DNA of 35,400 nt, taken from NCBI GenBank assembly GCA_029778105.1, contig JAKOQZ010000024.1, positions 1 to 35,400 of the forward strand, written 5' to 3'. Below the pieces are notes generated by a model. That model saw only the letters and a program-made list of their open reading frames with translations. It did no database searches and had not been told where the DNA came from. The DNA comes from Pseudomonadota bacterium. GTDB lineage: Bacteria; Pseudomonadota; Alphaproteobacteria; Micropepsales; Micropepsaceae. Each line of letters starts with the position of its first letter. Positions within the stretch are counted from its first letter, which is position 1. This document shows positions 1 to 7,747 of this stretch, piece after piece. The position numbers and the translations under genes are program-made.

Positions 1-9
1 AGGCAGACC

Positions 10-621
10 ATGACGAAAATCGCAGTGATCGGCGCATCCGGCCGGGCCGGATCGGAAATCGTGAAGGAGTTGTCGCGCCGGGGCCATCAGGTGACGGGTA
101 TCGCGCGCAAGCCCGAAGCAATCGCGAAACTGCCGGGCGTGACCGCCAAGGCGGGCGACGCGGGCGACCGTGCGGCGCTGGCGGCGCTTTTGAAAGGCCA
201 TGAGGTGGCGGTGAGCGCCATTCATTTCCTGGAGAGCGATGCGCCGACCCTGATCGGCGCGGTCAAGGACGCGGGCGTCGGCCGCTATATCGTGGTCGGC
301 GGGGCGGGCAGCCTGAACGCGCCGGGCGGCGGGCGGTTGTACGACACACCGGAATTTCCCGACGCCTATCGTTCTGAAGCGCGCAAGGGCGGTGTGTTCC
401 TGGACCTGCTGAGGCTGGAGAGCGATCTGGACTGGACGCTCATTTCGCCCGCCGCAGAGATCTTCGAGGGCGAGCGCAAGGGCGCCTATCGCACCGGCAG
501 GGACGATCTGGTGATCGGCGCGGAGGGCAGCAGGATTTCATTTGCCGACTATGCCATCGCGCTGGTCGACGAGATCGAGACGCCGAAGCACCGCAAGGCG
601 CGCTTCACGGTGGGCTATTGA
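10..621 (+). CDS. NAD(P)H-binding Rossmann reductase (atypical SDR, COG2910/NmrA-like)
   Basis: A 203-aa cytosolic protein. The N-terminus carries a dinucleotide-binding fold with the glycine motif GASGRAG at residues 8-14, followed by a basic residue context (RRGH, ARKPEA) that usually favours NADP(H). The remainder (IVVGGAGSL, LDWTLISPAAEIFEGE) matches atypical short-chain dehydrogenases that lack the classical YxxxK pair and bind a nucleotide to reduce quinones or flavin-type substrates. The substrate cannot be read from sequence. It is complete at both ends and convergent with the PAN-domain gene, separated by a GC-rich hairpin. Family assignment is firm; enzymatic role is inference. Confidence 0.85.
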   Translation: MTKIAVIGASGRAGSEIVKELSRRGHQVTGIARKPEAIAKLPGVTAKAGDAGDRAALAALLKGHEVAVSAIHFLESDAPTLIGAVKDAGVGRYIVVGGAGSLNAPGGGRLYDTPEFPDAYRSEARKGGVFLDLLRLESDLDWTLISPAAEIFEGERKGAYRTGRDDLVIGAEGSRISFADYAIALVDEIETPKHRKARFTVGY

Positions 622-629
622 ACGAGAGC

Positions 630-653
630 GGCGCGCGGGCGGGGCCGCGCGCC
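630..653. terminator. Hairpin between convergent genes
   Basis: A perfect 9-bp stem (GGCGCGCGG at 630-638, CCGCGCGCC at 645-653) with a 6-nt loop lies just after the first gene's stop. On the plus strand it is followed by GTTTCT, a poor U-tract, so it is a weak intrinsic terminator candidate. Confidence 0.4.
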
Positions 654-664
654 GTTTCTGTCGT

Positions 665-1324
665 CTAGCGCTTGGTGGCTGCGGTCGAATCCGGGTTGCG
701 AAGCAGGGACCCGGGCGACGCCTTCAGCTCGCAGATCACATTGGGGCGCGGCGCGAGTTCTGCGTCGCTGCGGACGTTGAAGGCGCGGCATTTGCTGTCG
801 CCGTCGCAGGCCTTGGCGCAACGGGTGATGCCGCCATCGCCCTTGGCGACATAGTTCCAGGACGCATAGGCCTCGCCCGAAACTTCCGAGCCTTCGGCGA
901 TGGCGAACTGGCCCCAGAAGTCGGCGGCGGAGGGCTCGCCCGGCGTGTAGGGCGGCGGGGCCGGCGTGCCCGAAGTGTCGGGGGTGCGGGGGATGACCTG
1001 CTCGTCGGGATCGGGGGCGGGCGAGGAGCGCCCGATGGCGCCGGAGATGAATTCGGCATCCCACACGAGCGTGGGTTCGTTGGGCAGAAGTTCGCAGCGC
1101 GACTGGGCTTCGCCCGGCAGGGCGCGCTGGTAGTTCCAGGCATAGCAGCGCACGTCGCCGCGGCAGGCCTCGCGGCAGGCGGCCGCGTCGCCGGCCGGAA
1201 CGCCGACCGTGGAATAGGGCGGGCCGTCATAGCGGGTGCCGTCGGACATGCCGGAGCCGATCTGTTCGGCGAGGGCGGGGGTCGCCAGCGCGACGGCGAT
1301 AGCCAAGGTCTTGAAGAGGCGCAT
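665..1324 (-). CDS. Exported protein with two PAN/Apple-like domains
   Basis: A 219-aa protein with a Sec signal peptide (MRLFKTLAIAVALATPALA). Two cysteine-rich PAN/Apple-like modules follow. The first is around residues 45-85 (CREAC, RCYAWNY, RCELLPN) and the second near 165-205 (RCAKAC, KCRAFNV, ICELKA), joined by a Pro-rich linker. PAN modules bind protein or carbohydrate and are disulfide-stabilised, which fits a periplasmic or surface location. The ATG at 1324 was chosen because AAGGAT lies upstream on the minus strand and the signal peptide starts exactly there; the longer open frame begins with a basic, non-leader stretch. The partner is unknown. Confidence 0.8.
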   Translation of the reverse strand: MRLFKTLAIAVALATPALAEQIGSGMSDGTRYDGPPYSTVGVPAGDAAACREACRGDVRCYAWNYQRALPGEAQSRCELLPNEPTLVWDAEFISGAIGRSSPAPDPDEQVIPRTPDTSGTPAPPPYTPGEPSAADFWGQFAIAEGSEVSGEAYASWNYVAKGDGGITRCAKACDGDSKCRAFNVRSDAELAPRPNVICELKASPGSLLRNPDSTAATKR

Positions 1325-1503
1325 CCTGGAATCCTTCAGTCGTTTTCCGCTCTGAACGGGCAGTTTAGTCGAAAACGCGGGAAAGTTCCCGAAGTTCCGC
1401 CGGCCTCGACATGTACGCCGTGCGAAGGCGGCGATTTGAGGGCGGCGGCTTGCGCGGCGTTTCAGGACGGGCACAGTCGCGCGATCAATCACCGGATCGC
1501 ACC

Positions 1504-1845
1504 ATGCCCGCTTCGATTTCGACCGTTCTTCTGCTGACGGCCTCCAACGTCTTCATGACCTTCGCCTGGTACGGGCATCTGAAGTTCAAGGATCAGCCGC
1601 TGTGGATCGTCGTGCTGGCGAGCTGGGGCATCGCGTTCTTCGAGTACTGGCTGGCGGTGCCGGCGAACCGCTATGGCTCGGCCGTCTATTCGCCGGCCGA
1701 GCTGAAAGGCATTCAGGAGATCTGCACGCTGACGATCTTCGCGGTGTTCGCCTGGGCCTATCTGGGCGAGACGTTCAAGTGGAACCACGCCGTCGGGTTC
1801 GGCCTGCTGGTGGCGGCGGCGTTCTTCATTTTTTACGACCGCTAG
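1504..1845 (+). CDS. DMT-superfamily membrane protein (DUF486 / COG3169)
   Basis: A 113-aa hydrophobic protein with four predicted membrane helices. It carries the conserved DUF486 features TFAWYGHLKF near the N-terminus, WGIAFFEYWLAVPANR in the middle, and AWAYLGETFKWNH before the last helix. The family resembles half-size EamA/SMR-type transporters, but no substrate is established. The start at 1504 begins the first membrane helix; the open frame upstream is basic and unconserved in character. Its TAG stop overlaps the LuxR gene's stop on the opposite strand in a shared CTAG. Confidence 0.88.
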   Translation: MPASISTVLLLTASNVFMTFAWYGHLKFKDQPLWIVVLASWGIAFFEYWLAVPANRYGSAVYSPAELKGIQEICTLTIFAVFAWAYLGETFKWNHAVGFGLLVAAAFFIFYDR

Positions 1846-2561
1846 ATCTCGCCGAAGTGCGCGAGCAGGGCGATGGCCTCGGCGCGTGTGGCGGCGCCCA
1901 GCTTGGCGCGGACATTGTCGACGTGGTGGCGCACGGTGGAGGGCGCGATGCCGAGCGCGGCCGCAATCTCATCGTCGGTGCGGCCGAGCGCGACATGGCC
2001 CATGCAATCCGACTCGCGCGCCGTCATGGCGGGGCGCTCGGCCCCGAGCGTGCCGTCGGCGCTGCGGCGGAAGTGTTCGAAGATCGTGACCGCAGCGGCG
2101 GCCAGAGCCGCACGCTCGGCGGCGTCGAGCTGCATGCGGACAGGCGAACTCATCGTCACCATGCCGAAAAAGCCGAGCGGAGAGTGGATCGGCACGGCAA
2201 AGCCGTCTTCGATGCCGAAGCGGGCGCCGTCTTTCTGGAAGCGCTCGTAGAGCGCGGCTTCCTTCACCGGGTCGGGATAGACCTCGCGGAAGCAGAACGG
2301 CGTGTGGCGCCGGTAGGCGGCCTGAATGGTGAAGTCCCGGTCGAACACCGCATCGGCGTCGTAGTGCACCAGAAGCTCGGGCGGCCATGTGTTGAAGAGG
2401 AAGCGGTAACGGCGCGACGGGCCGAAGCCGACCACGATGGCGGATGCGGCCATGGTGGGTCCGAACTGCGCGATGAGCGCGGAGAAAGCGGCCAGCATGT
2501 CGGGCAGACGGCCGCCGGCCGCCCATTTCTCGATAAACGCAAAGGCCGCAAGTGCGCGCAT
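1842..2561 (-). CDS. LuxR-family regulator with divergent autoinducer domain (LuxR solo)
   Basis: A 239-aa two-domain protein. Residues 15-165 look like an autoinducer-binding domain and 175-239 form a GerE/LuxR helix-turn-helix (TARES, DDEIAAALGI, STVRHHVDNVRAKL). Aligned to TraR, Tyr61 and Asp70 are kept (Y67, D76), but Trp57 becomes Leu63, Pro71 becomes Phe77 and Trp85 becomes Phe91. The ligand is therefore probably not a standard acyl-homoserine lactone. No luxI-type synthase lies in the window, so it is a solo. A G-rich stretch that could act as its ribosome-binding site lies in the 3' arm of an upstream hairpin. Confidence 0.87.
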   Translation of the reverse strand: MRALAAFAFIEKWAAGGRLPDMLAAFSALIAQFGPTMAASAIVVGFGPSRRYRFLFNTWPPELLVHYDADAVFDRDFTIQAAYRRHTPFCFREVYPDPVKEAALYERFQKDGARFGIEDGFAVPIHSPLGFFGMVTMSSPVRMQLDAAERAALAAAAVTIFEHFRRSADGTLGAERPAMTARESDCMGHVALGRTDDEIAAALGIAPSTVRHHVDNVRAKLGAATRAEAIALLAHFGEI

Positions 2562-2571
2562 GAACGAAGAG

Positions 2572-2600
2572 CCCCCGCACCGCTTTCAGCAGCGCGGGGG
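2572..2600 (-). promoter_or_regulatory. Hairpin just upstream of the LuxR-solo start
   Basis: Inverted repeat CCCCCGC (2572-2578) and GCGGGGG (2594-2600), with an inner GCT/AGC pairing. On the minus strand its 3' arm is the only G-rich sequence before the LuxR ATG, about 10 nt away. It could end the lipoprotein transcript or mask the ribosome-binding site. No U-tract is present. Confidence 0.35.
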
Positions 2601-2650
2601 TACCGAAGCGGAACTTGCGTCGGCCTTCAAGGGCTGCAGAAGGGCGGCCG

Positions 2651-2992
2651 TCAGTAGCCGGCGCCCGTCAGGTGGGCGTCGATGGCCTTGCAATAGGCGA
2701 CCCAGTCGCCGCCGGCCTTGGCCTTGTCGGCCTCGGCCTGGACCACGGCGAGGAAGGCGTTGAACGTCTCGGCCACGCCGGTCTTGTTCGCCTTCACGTC
2801 GGCCACGAGCTTTGCCTGACGCTGATCGAGATAGCCTATGGCGGAGCCGGCATCCTTGCAGTCCGACACGGTCAGGGCCGCCGCCGGCGCGGCAGCACCG
2901 GCGCTTGCCTCGCCGCCTGTGGATTCGCCGCTGTCGCCGCAGGCAGCGAGTGATAGAGCTAAGGCCGTGGCAGCCAGAATGTGCAGACGCAT
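2651..2992 (-). CDS. Small lipoprotein of unknown function
   Basis: A 113-aa protein with a lipoprotein signal peptide: a short hydrophobic stretch ending in the lipobox LAAC with Cys18. A Ser/Gly/Ala-rich tether (residues 19-40) leads to a small helical domain (about 42-113) with two cysteines, C45 and C100 (SDCKDAG and AYCKAID), that could pair. No enzyme motif is seen. The residue after Cys is Gly, so outer-membrane sorting is likely in a Lol system. It is divergent from the glycosyltransferase and lies 89 bp upstream of the LuxR solo on the same strand. Confidence 0.8.
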   Translation of the reverse strand: MRLHILAATALALSLAACGDSGESTGGEASAGAAAPAAALTVSDCKDAGSAIGYLDQRQAKLVADVKANKTGVAETFNAFLAVVQAEADKAKAGGDWVAYCKAIDAHLTGAGY

Positions 2993-3085
2993 CCCAATTC
3001 ATCTCCCCAAAGCGTGGAACTCGCTGTGGGAAGTGATAGCTGCGCGGCCGGCATGCGCATCCCCGGAAATGGGGATGCGGCCAAG

Positions 3086-4141
3086 ATGACGCTGACCATC
3101 GGCTTCGATGCGCTGATCTATGGCTGGCCGCCGGGCGGGATCGCGACCTATCAGACGCAGCTGATGGCGGCGCTGCGCGAGGAGCCGGGCATCGCGGTCG
3201 CCTTTTCGGGCGGCTATGGCGAGGGTCCGCCGGGCGTGACGCGGCGTTTCGTCGGCAGGAGACGCACCGCGTTCGCAGCCAATCTGGCGCGCGCCGCCTT
3301 CTGGAAGTCCGATGTCCATCACCTGACGGCCTTCTGGCGGCCGCCCTTTCTCAACGCGCGCCGCACGGTGCTGACCGTGCACGACATGATCCCGGAACGG
3401 TGGGGCGGGCGATTTCCGGCCATCGCCGGGGCCCACTACGCCAAGGCGAAGCTGGCGGCGCGGGCCGATGCCGTGGTGGTGCCGAGCGAGGCGACGCGGC
3501 GCGACGTGCTGGAGCTACTAAGACTGCCCGAGGAGCGCGTGGTGGTGACGCCCGAAGCGCCGCCGCCGCGCCGGCCGGTGGCGGGCGGGTGGTTCGCGTC
3601 GAATGCGGGGCGCTATGTCCTGATCGTCGGGCGGCGGGGTCATTACAAGAATGTGCTGCCGATGATCCCCGCCATCGGGCGCGCGCTGGCGGCGGATCGC
3701 ACGCAGATGCTGGTGCTGGCCGGCGGCGGCCCACTGACGGACGCCGAGCGGGCGGCGCTGGCGGCGGCGGGGCTGGCGGCGCGGACGGCCCAGACGCAGC
3801 TGAGCGCCGACGAGCTGGCCGCCGCCTATATCCATGCCGCTTGCCTGATCGCGCCGTCGCTGGCGGAGGGTTTCGGGCTGCCGGTGATCGAGGCCATGCA
3901 GGCGGGGGCGCCGGTGGTGGCGTCGGACATTCCGGCGCAGCGCGAGGTGGCCGGCGAGGCCGCGCTGTGGTTCGACCCGGAGGCGCCGGACTCGCTGGAG
4001 GCGGCGCTGTCGCGCGTGCTGGGCGACGCGGCGCTGCGCGACAGTTTGCGCGTGGCGGGCGAGGCGCGGGCGGCGCGATATTCATGGCGCGCGACGGCGC
4101 AGGCGACAGCCGATGTCTATCGCCGGGTCGCGCCCCGATGA
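3086..4141 (+). CDS. Glycosyltransferase, group 1 (GT4 family)
   Basis: A 351-aa GT-B fold enzyme. The N-terminal half contains the GGIATYQ acceptor-side loop and VLTVHDMIPERW. The C-terminal half contains the nucleotide-sugar site LIVGRRGHYKN and the EX7E motif EGFGLPVIE followed by AMQAGAPVVASD. GT4 enzymes transfer a sugar from a nucleotide sugar with retention, usually for capsule, LPS or exopolysaccharide; donor and acceptor are unknown. ATG 3086 was chosen because MTLTIGFDALIYGWPPGG is the usual family start; in-frame ATGs at 3053 and 2981 are possible. Its stop lies next to the YbjN-like gene, suggesting co-transcription. Confidence 0.88.
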   Translation: MTLTIGFDALIYGWPPGGIATYQTQLMAALREEPGIAVAFSGGYGEGPPGVTRRFVGRRRTAFAANLARAAFWKSDVHHLTAFWRPPFLNARRTVLTVHDMIPERWGGRFPAIAGAHYAKAKLAARADAVVVPSEATRRDVLELLRLPEERVVVTPEAPPPRRPVAGGWFASNAGRYVLIVGRRGHYKNVLPMIPAIGRALAADRTQMLVLAGGGPLTDAERAALAAAGLAARTAQTQLSADELAAAYIHAACLIAPSLAEGFGLPVIEAMQAGAPVVASDIPAQREVAGEAALWFDPEAPDSLEAALSRVLGDAALRDSLRVAGEARAARYSWRATAQATADVYRRVAPR

Positions 4142-4149
4142 GGACGGAC

Positions 4150-4614
4150 ATGACGCGACTTGTTTCAATGCTGGCGGCGGGCGCGGCGATGACGACGGCC
4201 GCGATGGCCGACAATGTTGTGGCGAGCGACGCGGCGGCGCTGGCCGCCAAAATCACCTCGTTCGGCTATACGGCGGAGTTGTCGAAAGATTCGACCGGCG
4301 ATCCGCAAATCACGGTGACCAGCGGCGGGGCGACGTTCAACATCTTCTTCTACGGCTGCACCGGCGGCACGGCCTGCAAGTTCGTGCAGTTCAATAAATG
4401 CTGGGACCGCGAGGGGACATTCCCCCTGGAGACGGCCAATCGCTGGAATCGCACGAAGACGTTCGGCACCGCCTCGGTGGACGAAGAGGGCGATCCCTGT
4501 TTCGACATGACGGTCAATTTCAGCGGCGGCGGCGTCGCGTCCGACAATCTCAGCGACGATCTGCAGCGCTGGGACCGGGCGATGGGCGCCTGGCGCGAGA
4601 TGATGGGGCCCTAG
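4150..4614 (+). CDS. Exported YbjN-domain-like protein
   Basis: A 154-aa protein with a signal peptide (MTRLVSMLAAGAAMTTAAMA) and a YbjN-like fold. A helix (AAALAAKITSFGYTAEL) is followed by strands (PQITVTSGG, TFNIFFYGC), then CKFVQFNKCW, a helix (ETANRWNRTK) and DEEGDPCFDMTVNFSGGG, which is the usual order in this type III chaperone-like fold. Four cysteines may form disulfides in the periplasm. ATG 4150 is preferred because GAGGA lies 5 nt upstream; an ATG at 4138 that overlaps the glycosyltransferase stop is possible. Its TAG shares CTAG with the convergent gene's stop. Confidence 0.8.
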   Translation: MTRLVSMLAAGAAMTTAAMADNVVASDAAALAAKITSFGYTAELSKDSTGDPQITVTSGGATFNIFFYGCTGGTACKFVQFNKCWDREGTFPLETANRWNRTKTFGTASVDEEGDPCFDMTVNFSGGGVASDNLSDDLQRWDRAMGAWREMMGP

Positions 4615-5144
4615 ACGGCCGCCTGCTCGTTCGGCACGAGCGGGCCGGTGCGGTGCCAAGTGCGGTCGAGCAGATAGAGCGCGCCGCCCAGCATCGCGGC
4701 GATCGCCAGCGCCATGGTGAGGCGCACCCAGCCCGGAGACGGCGTGGCGTCGGGATCGGCTATCAGAACCGGCCGCGCCGCAACGCGCACAGGTTCGACG
4801 CGCGGATCGCTGAAGCGGAGATCGGCGAGACGCTCGGCGGCCGGCAAGGCGGGCAGGGCGCGCATTTCGACGCGGCGCGCCGCGAAATTGCGCGACGCAT
4901 CGGCGAGGTCTTCTGCGGCGCGGGCCGCGCGGGCGGCCTGTTCTTCCAGCATGGTCCGTTCGGCCTCGCTCATGGCGAAGCGCTCGGCGCTGTAGATGGC
5001 GCGTGGCGGGGCTTCCTGGGCGTTGGCCGACCAGATGAGGAAGAGCGCGGCGATGATGGCGACGATGGCGGGAAGCCAGACGTCGAAGCCGGCTTCATCG
5101 TCCTGCGCGACGGCGCGGATGCGGGACGTGCGATGGTCGGTCAT
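4611..5144 (-). CDS. Two-TM membrane protein with a coiled-coil loop
   Basis: A 177-aa protein I cannot place in a family. A short charged N-terminus leads to a first membrane helix (about residues 24-42, LPAIVAIIAALFLIWSANA). A helical, Glu/Ala/Arg-rich region (50-90) suited to a coiled coil follows, then a Pro-rich segment, and a second helix (about 137-155, LTMALAIAAMLGGALYLL) near the C-terminus. The ATG at 5144 has GGGGAG upstream; the open frame upstream of it is not needed. It diverges from the aminotransferase and converges on the YbjN-like gene. It may be an inner-membrane scaffold, but this is speculation. Confidence 0.7.
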   Translation of the reverse strand: MTDHRTSRIRAVAQDDEAGFDVWLPAIVAIIAALFLIWSANAQEAPPRAIYSAERFAMSEAERTMLEEQAARAARAAEDLADASRNFAARRVEMRALPALPAAERLADLRFSDPRVEPVRVAARPVLIADPDATPSPGWVRLTMALAIAAMLGGALYLLDRTWHRTGPLVPNEQAAV

Positions 5145-5232
5145 GACGCTCCCCTGCTCGATGATTTGCGAGAGCGTACTTCGCCGTCCAATTGCGGCGT
5201 CAGCCGAGCCCAAATGAGGCGGAAATGGGGCG

Positions 5233-6740
<1,508 letters not shown>

Positions 6741-6749
6741 GGCGCGCGC

Positions 6750-7508
6750 CTATTCGAAGCGCGTGTCGTCGGGCGACATGACGGCGCGGTAGTCGAAGCT
6801 TTCGAGCCGCCATTCGATGTATCGGCCGGGGTATTGCGGCAGGATCTCGATGCGGGCGGTGAGAGGCTGGCGGCATCCGCCCATCTCGGCCTCGTCGCGC
6901 ATCCAGTAGCGCTGCGTGCGCGCGGGGCCGGGCATGTCGGTGGCGATCACCGTGCCGTCGGGCTCGATATAGAGAATATAGGGCAGGCCGCCCTGGGGCG
7001 TCAGCGAGATCGCCCATTTCGCCGTGGGGATTTCAGGCGGGACCGTCGCGAGCGCGATGGCCGCGCCGCCGAAATCGGCGGAGTGCAGATCGCCGAAGAT
7101 GACGAAGGCGCCGGTGATGTCTTCCGGCGTCACCTCATCCTGCGTCTTGCCGTCGAGGCGGCAGGTTTCGGCGTTTGCGGCCGAGCAGGCATAGAACTGG
7201 CCGTCGGCATAGGCCTGACGCGAAACCCGCCAGGCATCGGGCCGGGCCGGATCGGTCATGCGGGTGAGCGAGACGAAGCGGCGGCGGCTGCGGTCGACGA
7301 CGACGATCGAGGAGGACGCGAGGCCGGTGAGATCGGACAGCGGCGAGGTGCGGTGGCTTTCCCAGCCCTGCGCGGTGTCGCGTATGGAGCAGTTCCGCTG
7401 GTCCAGCGCCCATTTCAGGATTTCGCCCGGCGATTCGGCGGCCGCAGGAGCCGCCGCAGCGGCGAGGGCGGTCAGGAGCGCGAGACGGCGGATCGGAAGA
7501 CGAGTCAC
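6750..7508 (-). CDS. Exported protein of unknown function
   Basis: A 252-aa protein with a clear Sec signal peptide (hydrophobic Leu/Ala core, cleavage near AAAE, residue 25). The mature part has four to five cysteines (RNCSI, YACSAAN, TCRLDG, GGCRQPL), consistent with disulfides, and many short strand-like segments. I do not recognise a family. The start is GTG at 7508, with AGGG upstream on the minus strand and the leader peptide beginning there. It converges on the PhnA-domain gene with only 9 bp between stops and diverges from the EF-G-like gene. Confidence 0.75.
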   Translation of the reverse strand: MTRLPIRRLALLTALAAAAAPAAAESPGEILKWALDQRNCSIRDTAQGWESHRTSPLSDLTGLASSSIVVVDRSRRRFVSLTRMTDPARPDAWRVSRQAYADGQFYACSAANAETCRLDGKTQDEVTPEDITGAFVIFGDLHSADFGGAAIALATVPPEIPTAKWAISLTPQGGLPYILYIEPDGTVIATDMPGPARTQRYWMRDEAEMGGCRQPLTARIEILPQYPGRYIEWRLESFDYRAVMSPDDTRFE

Positions 7509-7579
7509 GGCGCAACCCTAACGCGGTCGCGTCGCTAAATCTCGCCAGCCATTTCGAGCGTCTTTTCGACGGCGGCGTT

Positions 7580-7714
7580 CGCTGCATTGCAGCGACTCAT
7601 TTGCTTGCAAGCGGCGCGAAACCGGCGTGACGTTGGGGAACCGGGAAGGCCTCCACGCCGCTCTCGCGCGCGCCTCTCCGGCGATCTGAGCGCAGTCATG
7701 CGTTCATGACCGCG
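7580..7714. promoter_or_regulatory. Cluster of palindromes upstream of the EF-G-like gene
   Basis: Three dyads lie in the 239-bp divergent gap. They are CGCTGCA-T-TGCAGCG (7580-7594), GCTTGCAAGC (7603-7612), and a 10-bp stem with one mismatch (7691-7700 with 7705-7714, loop CGTT). The last would fold in the 5' leader, 33 nt before the ATG. They are candidate operators or a leader structure. I see no convincing -35/-10 pair. Confidence 0.4.
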
Positions 7715-7747
7715 CTCTTCACGCTCGAACGCGAAGAGGAGACACGC

